Source: Sphagnum compactum (taxonomy: Eukaryota > Bryophyta > Sphagnopsida > Sphagnales). From it: a DNA stretch of 64,000 nucleotides. Below, one piece after another: positions 36,771 through 48,047 of the stretch. How positions within the stretch are numbered: position 1 is the stretch's first letter; every line of letters begins with the position of its first letter. The notes beneath the pieces are model-generated. The model did no database searches. It was given only the letters and a program-made list of their open reading frames with translations, and had not been told where the DNA came from. Location: contig OZ234493.1 of the NCBI GenBank assembly GCA_965153455.1, positions 35,330,213 to 35,394,212 of the forward strand. Reading direction: 5' to 3'. A program made the position numbers and the translations under genes.

Positions 36771-37599
36771 GTAAACACAATAAACTGAGTCATAGTGTAT
36801 GTGGATAATGTTTAAAATTGTAATTTTGTATATTTGAAAAATCACAAGGGGAGCACAATAAATTGGATCATCGATTTTTTTCTTTTTTAGGTTCCATTAG
36901 TTGCAAAATATTTCAATGTTCAAAATTTGATGCAAATTGATGATGTCCCAAGAGTAATTTTGCAAGTTCAAAGCATATGTGGACAATATTTTTTTCAAAT
37001 GTTCTTTTCTTTATTCAAATGTGCACCATTATTTTTCAAGATTGGAAAGGATATTATTAATGATTATCAAAAGAGAAAAAGACACTTGAAATCAATGAAA
37101 TTATTTTTTACAACACATACTAGCACCTTTAGTTCAAATGTGATTTTGGCCCTAAATTTTATGAAATTTGAGGATATGTCTTTAACAAATGTTTCTCTTT
37201 TATAATGTGGTAAAGAAAATGGATGTATAATACATGTGATATAGGACTAAGATGTGTAAAAAATATTTATATCTAACACAATGGAAAACTATGTTTGAGA
37301 AATGAAAATTTTAAGATGATAGACATGATGCCACATGTTAAATGCAATCCTTGAAGAGAATTAGAACCTTGGCACCTTTAGCTTTTTTTTATTGTATTTG
37401 CACCCCTTTAGGAGTTCGAATCCCATGGTGTCCCAAATATTTGGAACAAGGTGGATAGGGCATCAAACCTTGTTTGAATTGGGCCTTTTTAAAACCATTT
37501 AAAAGGCCTTAAAAAAGAAATGTCCAAAGTGGCCTTACATTCCCAATTTGGAAGTATGAAGTGGAAATTACATGTAGCCAAAAAAATTGTCAGGAGTCA

Positions 37600-37771
37600 A
37601 ATGACATTTGAATGGAACATGCAATACAATGTAATTGGAAAACTTTGTTCAAAGCTTATAATTTTGCATTTGAGAACTCTTAAATTAGAGTCCATATGAA
37701 GAAGTTACGAGCCCACAACTTTTTGGGATTCATAACTTGTTAGTTTTGGAAATTTCTGGGACTCCCATCTT
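37600..37771 (+). repeat. LTR-like segment interrupted by the TIR element, left part
   Basis: It matches 31110-31240: ATTGGAAA, GAAGAAGTTAYGAGCCC and a GGGACTCCC block. The right part resumes at 38566 (TCTTGGAGACTTGGG). Only the left part is strong; right of about 38610 the match fades. Confidence 0.55.
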
Positions 37772-38565
37772 GGGTGAAAGCATGGTGTTGTGGACCAAAG
37801 TGGCACATGAAAAGTCCACACGAGAATACGCAATTTTTTCAATCCCTTTGTTAGCCCTTTCACAATTCCAACATCCACGTTATACTCATTTTTGAAAGTT
37901 CATAACTTTTTTTAAAAATGGTTAAATCACCTTGGTCTATAGCTTATTTTCTTCCTATATAAGTCTATTATAATGATTAATATCAATGTTGACTTTTTCT
38001 TACATTTCATTTATTTATTTATTTTTCCAATCGTAGTTATATATGAATAGGAAAATTGTTAGATGTTGATCATGCCTTGGGCCTTATTGAATGGATTATT
38101 GCTTTAAAACCATTCTTCTTCATAATACAAACATATTGTTCCTAGATAGTTTTTTTCAATTCTTCATTTTTATGTCAATTATGGACTTTTAAGGATATTT
38201 CAATTCAAAATGCACATGAAGATAATTTTATTTTTTTTCTTGAATTTCAGTTTCCACATGTCATGTATAGTATGTTTGATCAACTCATGTGATTGAAATT
38301 TAGGATTTTTTTAAATGAAAACAAAGTCCACATAATTTGTTACAGGACACATCTATTGCTTTAAAAGTCCAAAAACACTATGCAACCAATTTTAATTGCA
38401 AAAATGTTTTGTGCATTTCACTACATATATAAACTACCATACACATTTGAGTCCAAACCATACAATATTCGATCTACTTATCATGTAGCCTTTTATTAAA
38501 TTTCATCTCTTGAAAAAACAATGTTTGTGATGTCCATTTTGGAACTATGTACCATGTTTTCACCC
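37772..38565. mobile_element. Small TIR element, 794 bp, with 4-bp target duplication TCTT
   Basis: The left end GGGTGAAAGCATGGT and the right end ACCATGTTTTCACCC are reverse complements with one mismatch; weaker pairing continues to about 40 bp. TCTT flanks both sides (37768-37771 and 38566-38569). A related unoccupied sequence at 31221-31255 runs straight through the junction. The interior is AT-rich with no coding. Confidence 0.75.
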
Positions 38566-38609
38566 TCTTGGAGACTTGGGAATGTTTTTCATTTTGATGC
38601 AATCCCCAT

Positions 38610-41600
38610 TACCATTCATAGATTACATTATATGAAGGAAAACAATGAGCCCTTCCCAAGCCACTCAGTTGTGGTCAATCATGTGATTGTGCTCCAATGA
38701 TTTAATTGGTGCACCATTTTGGTTCCAATTTAAAGAATCACCCTCGCTTGATTTGTGAATATTGATTTCATCTTATATTCACATTTGTGAATCCATGTTA
38801 ATCCCATCTTACAACTCCCATCCCCTTTTTTTTCTTGGGAGTTAATGAACACACCTTAGGTTTGAATTTTGTTGCAAAATTGAGAATCAATGTGTTATTT
38901 ACCCTTGATACCACTTGATAAACCTAAAGGTTTGTCAACCCATCACAATATAGTAACACTAAAAAATGCAAGTTTTGTAGATTTTAAAGTGGCTTCTTTT
39001 GTGTAAATCCTCCTTCCATTCTAGTGAGTAAAATCCTTAATTGGATTGGGGTTCAACTTCCTTGGACAAGATCCCTAGAACCTTTTGTAGAGATCCTCCA
39101 AGTAATGTGGCAATGTGGAGCACATTGTTTGTTTGTTTTCAATCCTAATGTGAATGTTATAATCTATGCAACATATAGATGTAAATTAAAGTTGAATTAC
39201 AAAACATTTATTTGTTGAATTAATGTGAATGGATAACTACTAACAATTGCATGTGTATGGATTGAGTTTGTGAACACTCTTGTTGAAAGGAAATTGGTGC
39301 ATCCATTGAGTGCACCCTGCATACAATCATGGCTCCAATATGTTTTTCCTAGTTTCAAATCTATAATTCTAACCTTAGCATAGATTTACAGTTTGACCCT
39401 TTTTCTGCACCTTTATGCATTTTCACACTAATAGGGGAAAAATGGCAACTTTGGGTATAATGGATTAGTGTTTGATTTGAAGGCTATTATTTCTTTAAAA
39501 ATTATTTCCTTTGATGTGAAGGAGGTCTTGACTTTTCATGTGAAATCTTGAGAGATGTTGAAAAGTCATGTTATGATGGCTTTAATTCAAAGGGCGGTTA
39601 TTTTTTATTTTTCGAATGACATGCAAAAAAATATAATCTGCAACTTTATATAAATATAAGTCACTTCAATGTAAATAGGGTGCCAAGAATTGGATCATGA
39701 AAATTTACTTTAAATGTTTGCAATTTTAATAAAATATTCATGTAATATTTATCATTACAACGAATCCTATCTATACTAACCTATGTGTTTGTGCTTGTGT
39801 CCAAATCAACAATTTTTACGACTATCATTTCGACTATCCTATATGGCGACAGGGTAAAAAACATTTATAGTCACTTATTCAACTACAATTCACAGTTTTA
39901 AGTTATAGATGCAACTATGACTTGTAATTATTATTGGTTTTGATCAAAATGAAGATGACATTATAAAAACCATGTTTGTGAAAACATCACATCCCTACAA
40001 TTAAGTGTTTGGTGTATCTAATGTGCAACTATGTTACATTTTGTTCCATGGAAATATAAAATGTTTAAAAATAAAATGACATTTTAAAAATTCACAAGTT
40101 TTATGATAGTCGCACATTAACTGCAAAATGAACCCCTATATAGTTTAAATGCACCTTGTATATACAATTGTGGTCAACATATTTTGATTTTGTGGGTAAG
40201 TTGCATAAGAAAATTGTTGAAAGCATTTACTTTACAATTAGCATATCACATTGATGCATATAGTCGTGCTATATAATGCATTACTTCTATAGCTACCAGC
40301 ATGGCAAAGATTAGTTAAAATATCCAACTTTTTACAACTAATCATCAATTATATTGTTCTTTGTGATACAACTAGTTATGCGACTTGGTTCTCATTGTAT
40401 AAAGACCATTGTTCCACTATTATAGGACTATGATTCAATTGTGGTATGATAAACCATTAACTTTATTACAACTTTGAATAAATATCACATCACCCACAAA
40501 CTACATAATTAATTAGTTCAAATTGTAGTTCTAAAGTGTGAGTGAATCATAATCTTGTACATGCATGATGTAGATCCTTTAAAATAAGCCTCATTTAAAA
40601 AACCTAAACTATGAGAAGTGTGTTTGCCTAGATTAAACATTTGCCATGCAATTAAACGTCCTTTGCAATTTATTTACAACTAAATTTCATCTAGCCATGC
40701 AAATTTGAAATTTGTGTGAGATGCAAGGGCATGTGACACATAGTTGTAACTCTTAATAGATCTTGGGATTTACAAATACAATTATTATGCACTTGTACCC
40801 AATATTGAAAACAATATAAAACATGAATAAAAAAATGGTTGTTCTTTTTAAGTTAAGCCTTGTTAGTTTCTTATGAAACAACTAGGAGACATGTTGTTTT
40901 GTGCATAAGCATATTATGTTGCTAGGTTGTTAGTTTTTATGCAATTAAACGAATTTTTGATTATAAACTTTGATGGTGTAAGTCTCAAAACGTTTAAGCT
41001 CAATAGACTTTTATATTAAAACAACAAATTAAAGGTGAAGGTAAGTTTACATCTACATGTGAGGAAATCAAAACCAATGTACTCCAATTTTGTTTATGAC
41101 ATCTTATTTTGAATTTAAACAGTTGTTTGTAAATGTAAAGCTTGTAGTTTAATCATTATATGGCTAGTGTATTGTTTATATTGCATTTCAATAATAAGTT
41201 AATGGTGATATTGTATGTATGTTGCTTGTTAGTTGCATTATAATCACAAAAAACTCTTATTTAAATTTAAAATATGAACATTAAAATATTTTTCATATTA
41301 TAATGAGGTTATTTTTATAATACAAATGTGCAAACATCATTCCACATTTGGCAACTATTGAAATATAATCCACCTTTTGAATAGAAACAAGGTAGACTTC
41401 CTAACATTAATACATCTAGCAATAAATATCATATTGGATAGAATATTTGATAACAATAGTTTTAACTTGTTTAACTTAGCATTAAATATGTAAATAAAAT
41501 ACATACCATTGGAAAGGACCATGGATCACCAAAAATGTTCATATGTTCATACTATATTCTTCAATATTGAATATTAATACATACAATTATATTATTGGAA

Positions 41601-41640
41601 CAAGTTTTTTGTCATTATTTATGCATTGACTTATGTAATG
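38610..41640. other. AT-rich intergenic sequence
   Basis: No gene was recognised. A TGCACC..RTATACAATY.TGG block recurs at about 39319, 40151 and 61570, hinting at further old repeat copies. Confidence 0.4.
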
Positions 41641-42239
41641 GGTCCGAGCATGGTAAATTAGACCACAGATGTACCTTGCAACATAAATGAAAAATAGTCA
41701 TCAAGTATGCTTTGATATGTTGAACTTTAAAATATTGTTTAGTTCAAGGATTAATATGAAAAATTTCTTCAACTTTGTTAACACTTTAATTAAAAACTAC
41801 ATGTTTAAAATAGGTTTAAATAGATTCATAAGAATTCAAGCAAAGCTCATAGTCTACTTATAGCCTTTAAATAGATTGTAAATAGACGAAATATTACATT
41901 AAATGTTTTTTTGAATTAATGGGGCCCTAAAAATGTACTCGTGGTTTTCCATCTTTTTCGCATTCTAATAAAAATATATCTAGCTTGTAGGGTAAAAATA
42001 GGTTTGAAAAAAAATTTACTAGTCAATTTCAAACCTACTTGTACCTACTTTTATTATACTAATTTTTTAAAATTTTTATATTCAACTTACCATAAACCCA
42101 ATGGAAGCATAGATGTATTCAAAATGAAAGATAAAAAATTTTCAATTTACTTTCTTGTGTTTTTGTAAAAAATTGTCATATTTTTAAAAGGGATTTTATG
42201 TGGACATACTTTTTGGTCTAATTTACCATGCTTGGACCT
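41641..42239. mobile_element. Small TIR element, 599 bp, GGTCCRAGCATGGT ends
   Basis: 41641-41665 and 42214-42238 are reverse complements at 24 of 25 bases; imperfect pairing continues to about 50 bp. TAATG lies directly outside both ends (41636-41640 and 42240-42244), a possible 5-bp target duplication. Interior 41700-41770 resembles 62165-62240. There is no coding. Confidence 0.75.
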
Positions 42240-42246
42240 TAATGTA

Positions 42247-42540
42247 GGGTGAAAGTATGGTGTGGAGGACCAATTTTGGCAAATGTAAAATTCACACATG
42301 ATTACACAAAAAATTTAATCCCTAATTTGTTAACCCTCTCACAATTCCAAGCCTTGGCATTACATTCATATTTGAAAGTCCATAATTTCTTCTTAAATGA
42401 TTCAATCACATTGATCTATATTTCATTTGTTTCATATGTAAATCTATTATAATGGTTAATATCAAAATGGACTTTTGCTTTCACTTAATTCATTTGTTTA
42501 TTTTCTCAACTATAGTTGTGTTTAATCTATATTTATATGT
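42247..42540. mobile_element. Left part of a GGGTGAAAGYATGGTG element
   Basis: About 290 bp match the left part of the 37772 element in the same orientation (TCACAATTCCAA, TCTATTATAATGRTTAATATC). Beyond about 42540 the match is lost, and no right terminus was found. It begins eight bases after the previous element. Confidence 0.6.
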
Positions 42541-43369
42541 GTTGAATATTAAAAGTTATCCAATGATTCATTTGTAAATTATGACACATTTCATATCTAT
42601 CATTGAAATGAGTACAAACTTCTAGAAGCTTGACTAAATCATGTAACTAATGTTATGTGGGTTTTCCTTTTGGTTTTTGGAATGACATATATAAGCACAA
42701 ATTACTAGTTCAATTTACATCAAACAAAATAACATAAGGGCAAACCCATCATTAGTTGGTACCATTAGGATCCACCCAAAGGAATGGCTAATTAAGGAAT
42801 TAAAATTGATCAAATAACATTCCAAGGCCTTTTTTCCCAAATGTATTCACAACTATAAATTATTTTTTTCTTCATGTTGATCCACTACATGCAAAAGTAC
42901 ATGGCCTTAAGTTCTCATTAGAATAAAAAATGTGGAAATCACTATAATTTGGTATTCCTGGTTATCATGACCCTTTTAGGAATCACACTCTTGAACTTTG
43001 GGAATTCATAACAACATTATGTTTATTCTACCTAATAAAAAAATCAAATATAATACCATCGAAAGTACCTTAGAAAATTATCCGTCAAAACAAATTTGAA
43101 AACATATATCAAACTTGTGTTTGTAATAGAAAGTTCAAAGGAAAAGAAACACATTACAATCTTGATTTTTTTATAAAAATGATACGATTAGGAAAGTCAA
43201 AAAAAATAATGTCGATATATCATTAAAGTTTCAATTTCTATACAAGTTGATCAATGTATTCACCAATAGATTCTAATGAAAATATCTTCATTTAAATATT
43301 TCCTATATTAAATTTTTTTTTGATGAGTCCATGAAAATGAAGGACATGTGATGTTCCTAGTGGTACCAC
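42541..43369. other. AT-rich intergenic sequence
   Basis: Nothing was recognised. Confidence 0.4.
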
Positions 43370-43565
43370 CCCAAGATAGGTTTTTCTACAAATACAATGC
43401 AATTTAAAAGATTCAATTTCCTAAATTGCATTGTGTTTGTAGGCAAACCCATCCTCTTCAACTACCTTGCACAATCAATGAGGTCATGGAGGAACATGAT
43501 TTCTTTGTATATGAAATCATATTCCTACATGGACCATTGATTGTGCAAGACTTGGTGAAAAAAAT
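43370..43565. ncRNA. Two adjacent long hairpins, possible MIRNA- or siRNA-type precursors
   Basis: Hairpin A: 43386-43406 pairs with 43422-43442 (20 of 21), loop 15; pairing continues less perfectly outward to about 43372 and 43456. Hairpin B: 43466-43503 pairs with 43513-43549 (about 33 of 38), loop 9 (TTTGTATAT); weak pairing extends outward. Stem length, small loop and scattered mismatches resemble plant miRNA precursors, but a small decayed inverted-repeat element would look the same. The mature strand and transcription are not known, and the strand cannot be decided. Confidence 0.3.
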
Positions 43566-45263
43566 ATAATGTTCACTTAAATTGTGATAGGGCACATTAA
43601 TATCAAAACTTGTTGACACATCCTTAAGTTCTTCCTGAGGCTTGAGATATGAACCCCCAAATGACAACAATAGAAAGAAAAAAGAGGAAAAAGGAAAAAT
43701 TCAAAAGTACATTCTTTAACTATTTGCACTAATGGGCAATTGGTTGAATTTGAATTGTCTGATTTCAAGACATAAATGGCTTTTATGTGAATTTTTTTGA
43801 TTTAATGCATTAAACACCAATAATGGTTTTCGTGTATTTAAAAATGTGGTGGAAGCAAATTATGCAAGTAAAAAACAAGTCCTCTTTGCAACTTACTAAC
43901 TCAAAGATGAGGACAAGGTATTAATTGAAAAATATGCAAAAGATCCCCATAATGAACAAAAGGTGAATCACCTTTTAGATCTACCATTTTTTTAGTTTTT
44001 TAATTAACAACACAAAGAAAGTTTAATATGCATTATGTATAGGTTTAATACTTATTTGTCCTATTCCCAAAAACTCTCGGTATAACAAATCTTTGTGTAT
44101 CATCTTCATAAGGTTGATTTATGAAAGGAAGTATACTAATCTTGTGAGGTATTTTGTTGATGATTTGTGGTTGAAGTGTATGAGGAATTCTTGCACACCT
44201 TCCACATGAAAATATGCACTAACAAACTCACTTGGGGGTGGAACTACTATGTAGTTGTATTTTAACAAGTTAAGATGGTTCAATGTAATGTAATGAAGTT
44301 CACTAAGAATCTAATGCGTTGTGTTCACTTGAAAGATACCAAAACATTGTGGGAGAATCAAAACTCACCATGATGGAATGTGAAGGAACATTATGTTGAT
44401 ATTAAATCCATGTTCACGCTTGATGGTTGACTCATTTTCATTCCATTCGTCACAATATCCTCATACAACCTCCTAGTCTAACATGCATTGCATTTTCGAA
44501 AAAGCTAATTTTAAAAGGAGCAATGTTACAAAGTATTAGAAGTTTTTATTTTTGAAATCAAGAGTTATGCCTCGAAACAAAAAATTAATTTGACCAAATT
44601 TGAGAAAACAAACAGATAATTTCAACCCTTTCTACTTCCGGCAAGTGTAGCCTCCATGCAGCAAACCTAATGATGCTGAAATTTTGGGAGAACTTTTTAC
44701 ACCCCCTAAACTAAAACTTTTTAAAGTTTGAGACAAATCCAATGGTGGATTTGAGAGGAAAAACTATTTAAAATAAGAATCCAGAAGCTTGTTCATGGAA
44801 ATCCTTTCATGAACCCCACTAGAACTATTTGCTACACACAACTTCCTTACATGCTCTTTTGTTTGCAGACATTTTTTTTCCATGAATAACACTTTCTCAC
44901 ACATAAGAACTAATTCTTCTCTCACACACTCATTCTCTTCATTTTTCCCCCGGAAAAAAAACACACAAGATACCACTCTCTTTGGTAAGCCTCCCATGAC
45001 CCGTCCTTGAGCTTGTTCTCCTTGTTCAATGGAAGTTTGGAATTCCTTCCCTCGAATCAATGGCCTCCTCATCTTTCATGCATCAATGAAAATCGAGAAT
45101 GATTTTTCTCTCCTATGGAATTTAGGATGAGAATCCTTATGCCCAATGAAACACTAAAAAAGTTCTATTTTCCAATTAAATAAGATGATAATCCTCATGA
45201 TCAATGGAATTGGAGGACTCATTATTTTCCTTATCTTGGACATCTTGACAATGTTCTTGAGCT
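43566..45263. other. Intergenic, one unsupported ORF
   Basis: An ATG-started ORF of 102 codons lies at 45072-44764 (-), with a charged, possibly coiled-coil stretch (residues about 43-75). No family is recognised and no splice context is seen, so I do not call it a gene. Confidence 0.35.
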
Positions 45264-46402
45264 CAAACATTGTCAATTTCGTCCGTTTGACTTAACATCC
45301 TATTTTTTCATCCTAACTATTTTAAGTAACTAACTATTGGGATAATTTATCGGTAGTAATAAATAACCATCCTTGAGTTCCCATTTGATTAAATCAACTC
45401 AACGGTAGTAATAACCTTCTCGTGCACCATTTACTCTTTTAATATTCTCTAGTTATTCCTTATCGTGTACTAAATAATTATGTAGTACATAATAAATTAG
45501 AATTAAATATGGAATTACAAGGATTCCCATGTACTTTTAGATCCATCGTCGATAGTAAGGCTTCACGAATTCGTTGGAACTAAGATGTCCGAGTTTTCAC
45601 GAAGTTTTGCCGTCACTGTCACGCCTTACACCTACCCTAATATCTTGAATAAAGGCAACGGCCCCCTTAGAATGCAAGTGCCAAATTGTTTCGGCTACCC
45701 ATCGATTTTTGTTGATGTAGGTGAAAATTTAGTCATGGTGAATGATGTTGCTACGCCCTCGAATCCTCCAGTTGACCAGTAGAAAAGGAAGAGCTTGAAG
45801 AAGCACCGTTTGACGAAGCACCGCTTGACGTGAATGTCTCTCAATGATCGCGAAAAGAAGAACCGTCCAGAAGAGTGGTGTGCATTTGAGACGATCGTTC
45901 GGCATGGGATCGTTGATTGTCTCCTAACCCATATGCCTTAGCAATCTATTTAGAATTTGTTCTTACTCGTGGAACTGCGCCAGAAAGGTTTGAAGAGTGT
46001 CAATGTGAAGATAATGATGTTCGTCTTCATTATTGAACTTGGGTTCCTGGTGATGGCCATTATCATTGGCTACGAGGCCCAATCAACCCCCTTTCCATGG
46101 AGCATCGAGTCAAATACCTAGCTCGCACCATTCATCGCATTCTGGATTTTTTGTAATTGTGATCTATCCACTTTAAGTCGTTTTACTAAGTTGTAATTCA
46201 CCTGAGGTTACTTAGGTGAAAATGTTAATACTTGAGTTTGGTTTTAATTTTATTTAACAATATGATAGAAGTGAAAACTAAATAAGGATGTATTAGGATT
46301 GCATCCTAGAAATCTTACAAGTACATCATTAGTGCTTGAAGATTATTTTACAGACTAATTTAATATTGTCATGGCGAAATGTTAATGTTAATTATGGGCT
46401 TG
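45264..46402 (+). repeat. 1.13-kb dispersed repeat, copy 2
   Basis: This is the direct-orientation partner of 4736-5865, about 80% identical by eye. The same left start and right ATGGGCTTG end are present; flanks differ. Confidence 0.85.
45585..46156 (+). pseudogene. Decayed ORF of unknown family, copy 2
   Basis: The frame starts at ATG 45585 (MSEFSRSFAV) and is open through FVDVGENLVM to a TAG at 45780-45782. Beyond this it is broken by an extra GACGAAGCACCGCTT-type duplication and by several stops, including TGA where copy 1 has TGT-CGA. The C-terminal part RGPINPLSMEHR is preserved, ending at TAA 46154-46156. This copy keeps the N-terminal half while copy 1 keeps the middle. Function is unknown. 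Confidence 0.55.
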
Positions 46403-47995
46403 TATTCCCAATATATCAGTAAAATCACATTTAATTCTACATCCCTTTTCACCTCTCTGCAACCTAAAAGGATAATGCATTTTAAAAGGTTTACTAGGTC
46501 CTAAAACTAACTAAGCGTTACATCATCTTCAATAAAGAAGTTCTCTACGCTTGGAAATATCCAACGGCTAATTCAACTATTAATAATTATTACTTGGAAG
46601 TTTATAAGGATTCAAATCATTATTACTAAGGAAAGCTATGGAATTAAAGCTTAACAATTTGTTTAATTATAATCCATGGCTCACAAAGTGGTTTTGCTCA
46701 ACTTCTTTCAACTCATCAAATTAATTGCCCCTTTTATATACAAATATGAGGACATCAAAATAACAATACTTTCCATCAATATATTGAGGACGCACAATGA
46801 ATTGTTTACACATTAAAGAAGGGAACATTACCAATAAGAATGATTCCAACAACACACAAGGATATTCCAATGTCACTTGAATGGACCTTGGAAGGATGTG
46901 CATTAATATTTGTTAATCGAGGAGTTCACAATATTTTCTAACTTTCAAAATTGATTAAAAGTTTTCTTTACAATCTCATAGATATATAAACATGCACATG
47001 TTTGTTTGCAAGTTGATGTAGTCTTCACATATCATGTTGATAAACAAAATTGCACAAACATTAGGTAATGTGTGTGAAGTATAAACCTTATTCTGCAAAA
47101 AAATTGGAATTTTTTTCTTCTATGTGTGTTACATGACAAGTTGTTGAAGTCCATGTCTTTGGAAATTGACTCAAAAGGGGTTAATTGCAGCATGGTTAAA
47201 GAGAGCCTGTTGCAACGAAACACATTGAATCCAAAAATTTGAATGTTAGAGGCCCATGCACATATGCATTTGTGAAACATAATCATTGAGGACAATGTTG
47301 ATGTGGCAATTCATTTAATGTTTGAGTTATTTATCTCCACTCCAAAATTTGGTGTACTAAAAACTTTGCAAAAGGTAAGAGATAGGTCCACTATCTTTAG
47401 GCTCAATCAATTGGGTGATTTAATTATCATGACAATATAAAAGGTACAATTGAAATTGCATTGTAATACCTCGTGAAATGGATATAAAGGAAAAAATGTG
47501 CAAGGAAAATGTTTTTATCTGAGGCGACATAAATGTTTTGGTTCAAATTTCAATTGGTGGTTTTAAATGAAAAATAGTTTATTGATGAATAATTCTTCTT
47601 TACAAAGTAAGAGGCAAGGAGATAATGTTGTGATGTGTTTGTTTTTCAATCTTATAACACAACTTCCATCACACCTTGTGCATAAGTTGCATCCTTCTAG
47701 TTATGATTTTCATGGGTGTTTCACAATTTCCCTCACACATGAATTCATATCATGAACATTTTCATGGCTTGAATCTCCATTTAGGTTGCACAAACATTCT
47801 CATAATGTGAACATCCTTGTTACCAAAATTATTTATACTTGAATTTTATTTTATATCTCACATTTCACATAACTGAACGTGTTATGACCAAACGTGATAC
47901 ATGTTGTAAAACATACTTGTCACCTATTTCAATCAACATAGGGTGGAAAGTGACAATGGCATTCCAACAAACACTGAAGAAAAAATGTTTGTAGG

Positions 47996-48047
47996 TATGG
48001 TATTCAAAATGATTTCTGAACTGAAAAATCCAATTTTGAATACCATA
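47996..48047. repeat. 15-bp perfect hairpin
   Basis: TATGGTATTCAAAAT at 47996-48010 is exactly reverse-complemented at 48033-48047; loop 22. Confidence 0.7.

Noticed and set aside
36927-37205. 92-codon ORF
   Set aside because: Sited among old repeats, AT-rich composition, no recognisable motif.
37400-37440. tRNA-like GAGTTCGAATCCC
   Set aside because: The T-loop-like sequence lacks a pairing T stem, and no anticodon or D arm is found upstream.
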